Positions 49,032 through 57,169 are shown, counted from the first letter of the stretch. The stretch: 64,000 nt of DNA from CAVQBP01 sp963782475 (GCA_963782475.1 CAWAJW010000015.1:1-64000); one strand, 5' to 3'. A program made the numbers and translations. The notes: generated by a model not told the origin, from the sequence alone.

Positions 49032-49190
49032 TTGGCAAATAGACGTAAGCGCATCCCATCACGTCAGCAGAAAATTTTTATAATCAGTATTAAAAAAATT
49101 TATAAGGGTAAAATTAAAATACCTAATGAAAGATTTTCATCTATCGGAGGTTATGAAAGAATTTTAGACTTAGCTGTGATTTTAAAATAA
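49032..49190 (+). CDS. Small basic protein with TTG start
   Basis: 52 residues: MANRRKRIPSRQQKIFIIS, then IKKIYKGKIKIPNERFSSIG and ILDLAVILK, ending at TAA 49188-49190. AAGAGG lies 9 bp upstream of the TTG. The next gene begins MANKNYIKIKSRL, a similar opening. The basic N-terminus suggests nucleic-acid binding. Too short for most ORF callers and so easily missed. Confidence 0.4.
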   Translation: MANRRKRIPSRQQKIFIISIKKIYKGKIKIPNERFSSIGGYERILDLAVILK

Positions 49191-49242
49191 AAGACTGCTG
49201 TTTATAAAGACTATATGTAGATGGAAACCTGATCTTTTAGTT

Positions 49243-49803
49243 ATGGCTAATAAAAATTATATAAAAATAAAAAGTCGTTTAAAGCTTAATGAAAAATCAG
49301 AAATTTATTTAAAATCTAAAGTAGAAAGCAGTGATGAAAATGAAATAAAAAACTGTATTGCCGGAATAAGATTTATAGAAAATGAAATAATTGAAGAGTC
49401 AGAAAATAAAGAAATAACAGAAGGAATTCAGAAAGCTGTACAGTATGATGAAAAAGCAGAGGAACAAACTGATATTATCAGCTGCAACAAAATACTGATA
49501 CTGACGAAAAAAGCTGATATTGTAAGAATATTTGATGCTATGTATGAAACCGATATAATATCAACACAATCAACTATTAAACAAATAGCGGAGTTATTTT
49601 TCAATGAAGTTAAAGCCAAGACTGATTTTGTAAATACTTATAATTCAACAAAGGACCAGATGGAGAAAAATGAAAGTTCAACCAATAGTAAAAAAATATT
49701 GAGGTTTATAATGGTGTTGGCTGAGAAAAGCTTCAGACATAAGCGAAAAGAGTTGGACCAATTAATCAATTTTTTAACGACGCTAAGAAAAAATATTATA
49801 TAA
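49243..49803 (+). CDS. Hypothetical accessory-element protein
   Basis: 186 residues: a lysine-rich start, an acidic middle (ENEIIEESENKEITEG) and a helical C-terminal half (ADIVRIFDAMYETDIISTQS ... FRHKRKELDQLINFL). The C-terminal half resembles RteC-like regulatory tails of Bacteroidota elements in style, but I cannot assign a family. It heads the plus-strand run that leads to the integrase and primase. Confidence 0.4.
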   Translation: MANKNYIKIKSRLKLNEKSEIYLKSKVESSDENEIKNCIAGIRFIENEIIEESENKEITEGIQKAVQYDEKAEEQTDIISCNKILILTKKADIVRIFDAMYETDIISTQSTIKQIAELFFNEVKAKTDFVNTYNSTKDQMEKNESSTNSKKILRFIMVLAEKSFRHKRKELDQLINFLTTLRKNII

Positions 49804-49903
49804 TTTTATAATAAATATAAAGAACATGATATAATGAATATAAAGAATATTTATTCTGATTTTTATTTAATTGGTATCCCGAAAAGAGAAAGGGATATCA
49901 GTC

Positions 49904-50221
49904 ATGAGCAAAAATCAAATTTTAGCAAGCTTAACTGAGATTGAAAAGCTGTTAAAAAGAAATGAGCAGCTAATAGCTAAAACAAAACCTACCAAATATT
50001 TAATCATTTCAAGTTTACCACTTTACAGATTAATTAACCAAACCAGGATTCCATTTCATAGACAAATTGGGAGGGGGTTTTGTGTTTTTGATATTGAATT
50101 AGAACTGGAAAAAGATAATGAAGAAGAATTGGAGGAGAGTGAGCAGAGGTCAAAGGCCAGAGAGCAGAGGTCAGAAGTCAGGGGTCAGATGTCAGAGGAA
50201 AAAGAAGAGGAGCCTCCTTAA
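49904..50221 (+). CDS. Hypothetical protein with repeat-derived tail
   Basis: 105 residues from ATG 49904 (MSKNQILASLTEIEKLLKRN...), a short leucine-rich helix followed by KPTKYLIISSLPLYRL. The last ~25 residues (EQRSKAREQRSEVRGQMSEE) are encoded by a GGTCAGA-type microrepeat (50140-50205) that also occurs at 10926-10960, so the true end may once have been earlier. Confidence 0.4.
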   Translation: MSKNQILASLTEIEKLLKRNEQLIAKTKPTKYLIISSLPLYRLINQTRIPFHRQIGRGFCVFDIELELEKDNEEELEESEQRSKAREQRSEVRGQMSEEKEEEPP

Positions 50222-50318
50222 TAATTTTCAAGGATAAAATTTCAATAGGGAAGAATTTAATAATTACATAATCAACAAAACAAAAACAATATGAAAACAA
50301 GTGCGAAAATAGTTTTTC

Positions 50319-50508
50319 GTTCTTTTCTCTTGAAAGAAAAGAACCAAAAGTTCAAGACTGCAAATAAATTACTAAATTTTTGCTTCATTTCATGGCAGAG
50401 AATAAACTCGCCCGCATGGACCTATTTAGCTATGAGCGGGCTCAAACAGTATTCTCTGCTTATCATTCCATTCCGCAAAAATTTTTAACGCAATTTATTT
50501 GAGGTCGT
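50319..50508 (+). repeat. R1 nested-palindrome repeat, copy 7
   Basis: First hairpin GTTCTTTTC / GAAAAGAAC, stem A CAAATAAATT / AATTTATTTG, stem B AAATTTTTGC / GCAAAAATTT, stem C GCAGAGAATA / TATTCTCTGC, stem D GCCCGC / GCGGGC. It ends about 68 bp before the integrase start. Confidence 0.85.
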
Positions 50509-50576
50509 TTGAAAAACACGTAGGACTATTCTAGTGTTTAACAATAATTTACAGGGAGAACAAAAGAGGGAAAATT

Positions 50577-51665
50577 ATGGAAGGAATATCAAGTTTATTA
50601 AAAAAGTTAAATGTTAAAGATATAGAGAAACTAAAAGTATTAATGTCTTTAACATCAGAAGTTTCGGAAAAGGAAATTGTAACCTTACGTGTATTTGCTG
50701 AAGAATATAAAGCTCTTATTAAAAATAATAGATCATCTTCTTATTTACGTTCCATAACTATTGCCTTAAATCATCTATTAAAATATTTCGGACCGCAAAC
50801 AGCAATCAATAATATTTCTCTAAAGGATATAGAGTCATTTATAATCTTTCTGCAGAAACAAGTGGAGAAAGGGTACAGAGTTTATTACCGGAATTTGAAA
50901 GCTGCTTTTAATAAAGCTAAAGATTGGGGATATGTAAATGAGAATTACTTTACAAAAATCAAGCTGCCCAAAAAGCAAAAGTTAAAGCCAATATTTATCA
51001 ACAGCGATGAGCTGGCTGAAATAATCAAGAAGATAGATGTCAGAATAATTAAGGATGTAGTCACATTTGGATTTTATACGGGTATGCGGTTGAGTGAAAT
51101 AGTGAACCTGAAATGGAAAAATATAAATCTGAGTGCAGCGACTATTATGGTGGGAGATGAAGAATTTATGACAAAGACAAGAAATCAAAGATTTATTCCA
51201 ATTTGTGATGAAGTATTGGAAATAATTATATCTAAGATAAAATCACTTAATATAAATAGAAAAGATACACAAGGTTTGACAAAGAGTAAGGCTCTTATAT
51301 TGCCGGTTGGGAGCAGTTATGTATTTTGTAAAATTAATGGAGAAAGGTTTACAGGTGATTATTTTTCCAAAGGATTCAAGCAAGCCTGTAAATCTGCGGG
51401 GTTGGATAAAGAATTACATTTCCATTCCCTTAGACACAGTTTTGCTTCGAATTTAGCTCAACAGGGGGTATCGCTTTACGTAATAAAAGAACTGCTTGGA
51501 CATTCATCTATTTCGACAACAGAAATTTATTCTCATTTGAATATGGAAACTTTGAGAGATGCGATTAGAGTATTGGATGACTGCAAGCTTGATTCTAAGC
51601 TGGCGGATAACAATAAAAGAAATTCAAAACTGAGAATAATAGTAAATCAAAAAAATAAAGGGTGA
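50577..51665 (+). CDS. Tyrosine recombinase / integrase
   Basis: 362 residues. N-terminal SAM-like core-binding domain (about 33-130), then the catalytic domain with R171 (TGMRLSEI), H283-x-x-R286 (HSLRHSFAS), H309 (LLGHSSISTTEIYSH) and Y318, a complete R-K-H-R-H-Y set. AGAGGGAAAATT lies before the ATG. It probably integrates and excises the element that includes orf80 and the primase. A partner att site is suspected in the R2 hairpins. Confidence 0.85.
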   Translation: MEGISSLLKKLNVKDIEKLKVLMSLTSEVSEKEIVTLRVFAEEYKALIKNNRSSSYLRSITIALNHLLKYFGPQTAINNISLKDIESFIIFLQKQVEKGYRVYYRNLKAAFNKAKDWGYVNENYFTKIKLPKKQKLKPIFINSDELAEIIKKIDVRIIKDVVTFGFYTGMRLSEIVNLKWKNINLSAATIMVGDEEFMTKTRNQRFIPICDEVLEIIISKIKSLNINRKDTQGLTKSKALILPVGSSYVFCKINGERFTGDYFSKGFKQACKSAGLDKELHFHSLRHSFASNLAQQGVSLYVIKELLGHSSISTTEIYSHLNMETLRDAIRVLDDCKLDSKLADNNKRNSKLRIIVNQKNKG

Positions 51666-51670
51666 ATAAA

Positions 51671-51913
51671 ATGACTTATCTATGGCAGGAAGAAAGAGGT
51701 AAGAAATTCTACAAAGTACAAACTGATGATAGTGATGTAGCAAAGAAGATGAAAAGAAGGAATGGATTTCATCTTAGTGGAGTGGGATTGAATGCAAAGT
51801 TATGGATTTTTAGTTGTGAATTTTCAAGGCCGGATATAGCAAAAAAGACTCTTAAATCAATTACAGGTAAAAAAGTGAAAATCGATTCTGAGGGGATGTT
51901 TGTATATGAGTAA
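51671..51913 (+). CDS. orf80, small protein coupled to the integrase
   Basis: 80 residues from ATG 51671 (MTYLWQEERGKKFYKVQTDD...GKKVKIDSEGMFVYE). The longer frame from 51662 is less likely, since the integrase stop (51663-51665) lies only 5 bp before this ATG. No family is known; its size and place fit an excisionase or accessory factor. Decayed copies of its last ~15 codons mark R2 repeats at 12584, 37787 and 40445. Confidence 0.55.
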   Translation: MTYLWQEERGKKFYKVQTDDSDVAKKMKRRNGFHLSGVGLNAKLWIFSCEFSRPDIAKKTLKSITGKKVKIDSEGMFVYE

Positions 51914-52010
51914 GGGGAAATCTACAGTTTATAAAAAAAATCAATTGCAGAAATGAAAAAATAGGTAAAAACCTACGCTATTTCGTAAGGTATTTAAGTG
52001 TTGATTTAAT
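51880..52010 (+). repeat. R2 hairpin repeat, copy 4 (beside the intact orf80)
   Basis: It contains the true end of orf80, GAGTAAGGGGAA, and the hairpin CCTACG-CTATTT-CGTAAG at 51972-51989, followed by TATTTAAGTGTTGA. This copy shows the repeat in its native place after int-orf80; it may act as the terminator and as a recombination site. Confidence 0.75.
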
Positions 52011-52188
52011 GAAATGTGGGACAATTTATTAAATCCTATCGGATAATAGAAACAACATAAATAAGATGGATACAATTTCGAAAATAATTCTTTGTTCTTT
52101 TGTCTTGTCCAAAGGACTCCTTCGGAGAAAGAAAAGAAATCGTTAGAGTCTGGAGACTTCCCAGAGTCTACGACCAAAAATCAATAAC

Positions 52189-52390
52189 CTTTTTTCTTTT
52201 CTTGACGCAAGAAAAGAAACAAAAGAACATGCACTTAAAAAGAATTACTAAAATTTCATTCCGTTCCGCTAAAAGAAAATAACTCGTCCCGCCCAGGATG
52301 AAGGCAAGGGGCGGGACTCAAACAGATTTTCTTTTTTAACGCTCCACTTCATGAAATTTTTTAACGTAATTCTTTTAAGGTGCAGAAAAC
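52189..52390 (+). repeat. R1 nested-palindrome repeat, copy 8 (with a 5' partial)
   Basis: First hairpin TTTCTTTTCTTG / CAAGAAAAGAAA. Stem A AAAAGAATTAC / GTAATTCTTTT, stem B AAATTTCAT / ATGAAATTT, stem C AAAAGAAAAT / ATTTTCTTTT, stem D GTCCCGC / GGGCGGGAC. A broken 5' piece lies at 52089-52135, followed by a short insertion (AGTCTGGAGACTTCCCAGAG). It ends ~35 bp before the primase start. Confidence 0.8.
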
Positions 52391-52424
52391 GAAAACTAAT
52401 ACTTAAAAAATAGAGGGAGTAATA

Positions 52425-54758
52425 ATGATTTATTCAGAATTGGCGAAAGCTTATAAAAAGAATTATGGGTTTAATGTTTTGCCTGTGCAGAATAAAAGAC
52501 CAACTATAGCTTGGGAGAATTGGCAAATTATAGAACAAAGTGAAAAAGATATTGAAAGTCTTGGATGGGATGACACTATAACCGGCATTGGCGGGGTTTG
52601 CGGAATAAATGATTTAAGAAATCTGGATTTCGATAAAGTTGTAAATGAAAAGATTGTTGAAATGATTTTGAATGAATTAGGATTAACTACCAAATATGAA
52701 TGGGTAGTAAGGAGCGGCAGCCAAACCGGTTTTCATATCTGGCTGAAGGTAAGGGAAAGCGAAATGTTACACAAAAGCTTAAATGGTCCTAAAAGTGTTT
52801 ACAGATTAAAATTAAAAGAAGAGGGTTATTGCGATCATATTGAATTAAGATGGAATAAATCCCAAACAATTCTTCCTTACTCACAGCATGAAAGCAGGAA
52901 CAAATATTCATTTCTTTATAATGATCCATTAAAACCTCCAATAGAAGTCGAACCGAATGTGTTGTTGGAATGTTTAGAAGAATTGTGCGAGCTGGATAAA
53001 GAAAAGGAAATACTTGCAATTGGAAAGAGAACATTTGAACCTGCAGGATTCGATACTGAGAAATTAGAAAGCGCAATTGAATATCTGGCAACAAATCTCC
53101 CGGGTAATTGTTATGAAGATTGGTATAGAATCGGTTTTGGACTAGTAACAATTGGAGAGGAGGGAAGAAAATATTTTTTGAAATTGAGCTTAAGCAATCC
53201 TCACTATCACGATTCGGAATTTGAAATAAATAAAAAGTTTGATGATCTGAGAAATAGATTTGATGGAAGGATTACTCTTGGGACAGTTTATCATACTGCA
53301 GAGAAACACGGATGGAAAAAACCGTTTGTTAAATTCTGGTTTGTTGAAAATGATAAGACGAAGATTTCAAAACAAAATTTCAAGAGATTCCTGGAAGAAA
53401 ATGGATTCTGCAAACTGCAGCTGGAACGCGGCTACATTCTTCTTAACATAAATAAGAATATTGTACGAGAGGTTGAAATTTTTAATATCAAAGATTTTGT
53501 AATAAACTATTTAAAAAGAATGGATAATGAACATTTTAAAGAATCAACAAAGCTGAAGGTAACTGATGCTATTATTAAAGGTGCATCGTCGCATTTTGTT
53601 AATACATACCTTGAATTTCTTGAAACAAGAAAGCCTGAATTTTTACGCGATACAAAAGATAAAGGATTTCTTTTTTTCTCGAATTGTTTTGTAGAAGTAA
53701 CAAAGACTAAAGTAGAAGTAAAGAGATTTGAGGAACTAGAAGGATTCATCTGGGATAGACAGGTAATACCTCAAAAATTTTATGTTGAAAAAAGAGAGTC
53801 TGAATTTGAAAAGTTTATTAAAAGTATTTGCAAAAATGAAGAGCAGAGAATTCTTTCACTTCGCAGTGCAATTGGATACTTGCTGCATAATTATAAAGAT
53901 TCGACAAATGCGAAGGCTGTAATCTTCCTGGATGAAAAACTTAGTGATGGAGCTTATGGAAGAAGCGGTAAAGGATTAGTCGCTCAAGCAATAGGGAAGT
54001 TGAGAAAAACAGTGAGACTCGATGGAAGGAATTTTAATTTTTCCAAAAGCTTCAGCTTTCAATCAATAAATCTGGATACAGCAATAATTGAGTTTAATGA
54101 TGTTACCAAGAGATTCAATTTTGATAAACTGTTCTCAATTATTACTGATGATATAACTGTAGAAAAGAAGAACCAAAATGAAATGATAATACCATTTCAT
54201 CAATCACCAAAGATAATAATCTCAACAAATTATACTATTGCAGGATCCGATGATTCAACTTTAGATAGGCAATTTGTAATTGAGTTTTCGGACCATTACA
54301 ATAAATCCCACAGACCGATAGATGAATTTGGGCATAGGTTCTTTGATGAATGGAGCAGCGAAGAATGGAATAATTTTTATAATTATATGATTGGATGCAT
54401 GCAGTTATATCTGGATAAAGGACTAATTGAATGTGCACATATAAATTTAGAAAAGAAAAAGATGATTGATTCGACTAGTGAGGAGTTTGTAGAATATTTT
54501 GAAGCTATTGGGATAGGGAAAGAAATCCATAAGAAAGAACTTTTCGAAAATTTCAAGAAAGAATTTGAGGAATATAGTGAAATGCAGCCGGTAAGATTTT
54601 CGAGATGGTTAAAAGATGCCGCTAAGATTAAGGGTATAAGGATTATGGAAAGAAAATCCGGAACAGAACGTTATATAACAGTTGGTGAAATGGAGGCTAC
54701 AGATAAAATGGACACTCTGCCTTCAGCAGATAAATTGGACAGGTCTTTTTTTGATTAG
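52425..54758 (+). CDS. Prim-Pol plus SF3 helicase, replication protein of a mobile element
   Basis: 777 residues. The N-terminal bifunctional primase-polymerase domain has NLDFD (metal-binding D-x-D), SGSQTGFHIWLKV (S-G-x4-H) and HIELRW. A PriCT-like linker follows (WYRIGFGLVTIG). The C-terminal superfamily-3-type helicase has GRSGKGLVAQAIG (Walker A), DTAIIEFNDVTK (Walker B) and IIISTNYTIAGSDDSTLDRQF (sensor). GAGGGAG precedes the ATG. It is the origin-starting replicase typical of phage satellites and integrative elements. GTTGTCCAA repeats follow the gene. Confidence 0.85.
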   Translation: MIYSELAKAYKKNYGFNVLPVQNKRPTIAWENWQIIEQSEKDIESLGWDDTITGIGGVCGINDLRNLDFDKVVNEKIVEMILNELGLTTKYEWVVRSGSQTGFHIWLKVRESEMLHKSLNGPKSVYRLKLKEEGYCDHIELRWNKSQTILPYSQHESRNKYSFLYNDPLKPPIEVEPNVLLECLEELCELDKEKEILAIGKRTFEPAGFDTEKLESAIEYLATNLPGNCYEDWYRIGFGLVTIGEEGRKYFLKLSLSNPHYHDSEFEINKKFDDLRNRFDGRITLGTVYHTAEKHGWKKPFVKFWFVENDKTKISKQNFKRFLEENGFCKLQLERGYILLNINKNIVREVEIFNIKDFVINYLKRMDNEHFKESTKLKVTDAIIKGASSHFVNTYLEFLETRKPEFLRDTKDKGFLFFSNCFVEVTKTKVEVKRFEELEGFIWDRQVIPQKFYVEKRESEFEKFIKSICKNEEQRILSLRSAIGYLLHNYKDSTNAKAVIFLDEKLSDGAYGRSGKGLVAQAIGKLRKTVRLDGRNFNFSKSFSFQSINLDTAIIEFNDVTKRFNFDKLFSIITDDITVEKKNQNEMIIPFHQSPKIIISTNYTIAGSDDSTLDRQFVIEFSDHYNKSHRPIDEFGHRFFDEWSSEEWNNFYNYMIGCMQLYLDKGLIECAHINLEKKKMIDSTSEEFVEYFEAIGIGKEIHKKELFENFKKEFEEYSEMQPVRFSRWLKDAAKIKGIRIMERKSGTERYITVGEMEATDKMDTLPSADKLDRSFFD

Positions 54759-54778
54759 GGTGTAAAATATGAAATAAA

Positions 54779-55045
54779 GTTGTCCAAGTTGTCCAAACGG
54801 GTGAAATGTTTTGAAATTAGCTCATTTCATAAGTTTTTGTTGGACAAGTTTGGATTTAATAGTTGTCCAAATGGACAACTTTGAAAAAGAAGAAATTATC
54901 AAGTTGTCCAAATTAAAGAGGGGAAAAAGTGCAAAATTAGATTATAAGATAGGTTTTTGGCTGAGAAAAAAGAAATTGGGCAACTTGGACGGGTTTTTAT
55001 CAGGTTTTAAAATAAAATTAGAATGAAGTTGTCCAAGTTGTCCGA
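54779..55045. repeat. GTTGTCCAA iteron-like cluster, candidate origin
   Basis: About nine copies of GTTGTCCAA or its complement lie in 267 bp: 54779, 54788, 54840 (TTGGACAAG), 54862, 54871 (inverted), 54903, 54981 (CAACTTGGAC), 55028 and 55037. Some are head-to-tail pairs and others inverted. Iteron clusters beside a Prim-Pol/helicase gene are the usual form of element origins. Part of the cluster overlaps a small ORF. Confidence 0.6.
54811..55026 (+). CDS. Small lysine-rich ORF within the iteron cluster
   Basis: 71 residues; an inner start at 54871 (MDNFEKEEIIKLSKLKRG...) gives 51. The last part (AKLDYKIGFWLRKKKLGNLD) looks like natural protein, perhaps the lost C-terminal tail of the primase or a small DNA-binding protein. 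Iteron repeats generate its L-S-K units, so the ORF may be incidental. Confidence 0.3.
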   Translation: MKLAHFISFCWTSLDLIVVQMDNFEKEEIIKLSKLKRGKSAKLDYKIGFWLRKKKLGNLDGFLSGFKIKLE

Positions 55046-55051
55046 AATAAT

Positions 55052-55353
55052 TTAAAGTAAATTCACGGCATCTATTAAATTCTGTTTTTGAAGATGAGAT
55101 TAAATTTGAGTAGTAACCAAATCCTCATACGCTAAAAGTTCTTTAACGACACATAAAGGAGCTTCTTTTTAACCAAAAGTGAAGCAAAAGGATGACGTAA
55201 AGTATGGAAATGAATTTTATCATCTAAACCTGCGGTACGAACGGATTTTTTAAATTTTTTACTTACAAAATCTTCATTAAGCTTGATCCGTGTATACGGG
55301 TAAAACGAAATTGTTTTCCCCAATTTAATAATCTTAAGAAGTTGATTTATCAA
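55052..55353 (-). pseudogene. Integrase C-terminal remnant A, catalytic Tyr codon now TAA
   Basis: From 55353 it reads ...FKKSVRTAGLDDKIHFHTLR then HPFASLLVKK, a frame slip, and VVKELLAYEDLVTTQI-stop-SHLQKQNL-IDAVNLL. HTLRH is the H-x-x-R motif. The TAA stands where the catalytic Tyr (TAT/TAC) belongs. A decayed tyrosine recombinase distinct from the intact one (about the same domain end). Confidence 0.7.
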
Positions 55354-55518
55354 AGTTTGTCTGAGTATTGAGCAAATAGGAATAATTCTTTATTTTTTAC
55401 TTTTGGTTAAGAATAATCCGGAGCATCTTACCTTAATAATATTTAAGTATTTCTAATTTGGAATATTTTATGGCAGTATCTTAGTAAAATACTGCCACAC
55501 AAAAGTTTCAATATTCTC

Positions 55519-55640
55519 TTATAATAAATTCACAGCGTCCATTAAGTTTTGATTTTGAAGATGTGAATAAATTTTTGTCGTGCTCAAATCTTCATGGCCA
55601 AGCAATTCTTTAACAACATATAACGAGGCACCTCTTTGAA
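55519..55640 (-). pseudogene. Integrase C-terminal remnant B
   Basis: ASLYVVKELLGHEDLSTTKI then YSHLQNQNLMDAVNLL and a stop: the last ~40 codons of a tyrosine recombinase, with the H...Y motif (GHEDLSTTKIY) intact. It is a diverged copy of remnant A and is fused to the end of the zinc-ribbon gene. Two integrase tails 450 bp apart mark old element ends. Confidence 0.7.
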
Positions 55641-56096
55641 AAGCACCGCCCCTTTTACATCTTCAATAATATTCGAACTTGCAGATATCTGAAATTCTTC
55701 TCTGTCAACCAGTCCAAAGATGTAAATCGGGTCTTCAACTAATCCAACTTTTTCTTTAATTGCCCTAAGATGGTAATCCTTATCATTTATGCTGATAAGT
55801 TTTTTATATTCGACTTTCCCTTGCAGCCAATCTCTGGATATCTGAATAATAAAATTTCTATCTGAATCGTACACCTCCGGATTATTCGGAGCATCGTCAT
55901 CATGCTCTTGTTCGTTGCAGCTATTGCAGTACGGATTTCCATCATCTTCATAATTTGTATCTTCTCTTGGAATAGTTGCATCGCACCTTGAACAAAAGTC
56001 AAATCTGTCATCGAAACATTGTTCGCATAGAGGAAGATCGCCGTCCCATCTTAATTCATCCTGTGGGATTTCGTCATTGCAGGCTGAGCATATCAT
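55584..56096 (-). CDS. Zinc-binding protein truncated by an integrase remnant
   Basis: 170 residues. The first 60 carry four C-x2-C pairs (C3/C6, C24/C27, C35/C38, C57/C60), a double zinc-ribbon or LIM-like module. A beta-rich part follows. The last ~17 residues (KEVPRYMLLKNCLAMKI) are integrase remnant B read out of frame, so the true end is lost at about 55640. It overlaps the end of the amidoligase gene. Confidence 0.5.
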   Translation of the reverse strand: MICSACNDEIPQDELRWDGDLPLCEQCFDDRFDFCSRCDATIPREDTNYEDDGNPYCNSCNEQEHDDDAPNNPEVYDSDRNFIIQISRDWLQGKVEYKKLISINDKDYHLRAIKEKVGLVEDPIYIFGLVDREEFQISASSNIIEDVKGAVLFKEVPRYMLLKNCLAMKI

Positions 56097-56105
56097 TATG
56101 CTGCC

Positions 56106-56779
56106 CTCCTTTATCTTGATTCCAGTTTAATTTTTTATTTAGCAACGTATCAAGTTGTTTTAAACATTCCTTACAGTCATCCGGTATTGTATGCAAGTAA
56201 TGTTTAAGATTACGAACAAACTTGCAGCTCTGCTACCTTTCTTTAATCTGAACAAAATCAATATTGTCTTCAAGTACACCAATAACTGCAAGCTTAGCAA
56301 GAGTAAGATGAACAAGGGAGACACTTGGGGAAAGCAAAAAAGATCCAGGCGTTCTATATTCAAACCCGTAGGATTTTTTTCTATATGCACCTTTCTTTCC
56401 ATATCCGCTTCGTTCTCTTTTTTGTCTCTGTTGTTTATCATCAATGCAGTTGCTTAATGAGCCAAGTACAAGATCGAGTGCAGCAATAACTTTAGGACTT
56501 GGTTCAAGTGAAAAATGAGTATGGCCTCCGATTGCATAGTCAGTTACATAGTGGCCGGAGTAGAATTCATGATCTGGAACTTTATCATGTCCGTATTCTA
56601 ATATCTGAATTATTTTACTTGTAAGATCAATGGGGCTTTCTGAAAAACCTGGATGGATTTCCGCTGTAGATTCACAGCTGTCTAATCCGAATGAAGTAAT
56701 GATGAGCCGGAGTAAAATTCCCGTTCTTAAAGCAGATAAACTCCGGATCTGCACCTATTGTGAAAGATGATAAAAGCAT
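56106..56779 (-). pseudogene. Phage-type amidoligase (COOH-NH2 ligase family), broken
   Basis: From ATG 56779: MLLSSFTIGADPEFICFKNG, TPAHHYF, then a frame change to SFGLDSCESTAEIHPGFSES, PIDLTSKIIQIL, SGHYVTDYAIGGHTHFSLE and KSYGFEYRTPGSFLLSPS. GADPEF, GxDxxxxxAEIxP and FEYRTPGSFL are the amidoligase (ATP-grasp-like COOH-NH2 ligase) signatures seen in large phages. A TAG near 56233 interrupts the last part. Such enzymes form isopeptide-like bonds; here it is dead. Confidence 0.6.
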
Positions 56780-56889
56780 AGTAATAAGACTCCTAGTTTG
56801 TTTATAAATAGCTAGAATTCTTATACCTAAAAATGAGAATAACTATGCTGCATCAACCATGAGAACTTCTAAGTGGTGGAGGCAATTTA

Positions 56890-57054
56890 TACAATAAGTT
56901 TTCTGCCGGGTGCCAGGTGTTTAAGGACCCGGGAGATTTTGGGGAGTTGATTGGGGTGTGTGAAAAAAGCTTGGAATATTTTTCTAATCCCAATGGGACA
57001 AGCCGGTTTATCTATACTCTATTAGAAGAAAAAGATTTCCTCTCTATTCTTTAG
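56890..57054 (+). pseudogene. 3' remnant of a lysin-like gene
   Basis: NKFSAGCQVFKDPGDFGELI then GVCEKSLEYFSNPNGTSRFI and YTLLEEKDFLSIL to a stop at 57052-57054, close to the end of the lysin-like gene at 13421-14003 (NKFSAGCQVFKDPKDFDELM). Only this part remains. Its stop overlaps an AGGGGAAAGAGCC sequence that resembles an ISL3 terminal repeat. Confidence 0.6.
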
Positions 57055-57169
57055 GGGAAAGAGCCATCCTGAAGGTTTTTAAAGATTTTTATTGCCTTTA
57101 TAGAATAATCAATTTACATTAGTTCTGATCATATTTAGAGGTATGGGGAAAATGGGGCAAATGAATCCC

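Noticed and set aside
7461..52390. R1 as integron attC sites
   Set aside because: attC sites are shorter with GTTRRRY/RYYYAAC boxes; these are not seen, and the integrase here lacks a visible IntI-specific patch.
7461..52390. R1 or R2 as CRISPR repeats
   Set aside because: Units are far apart, ~200 or ~130 bp long, with no regular short spacers and no cas genes.
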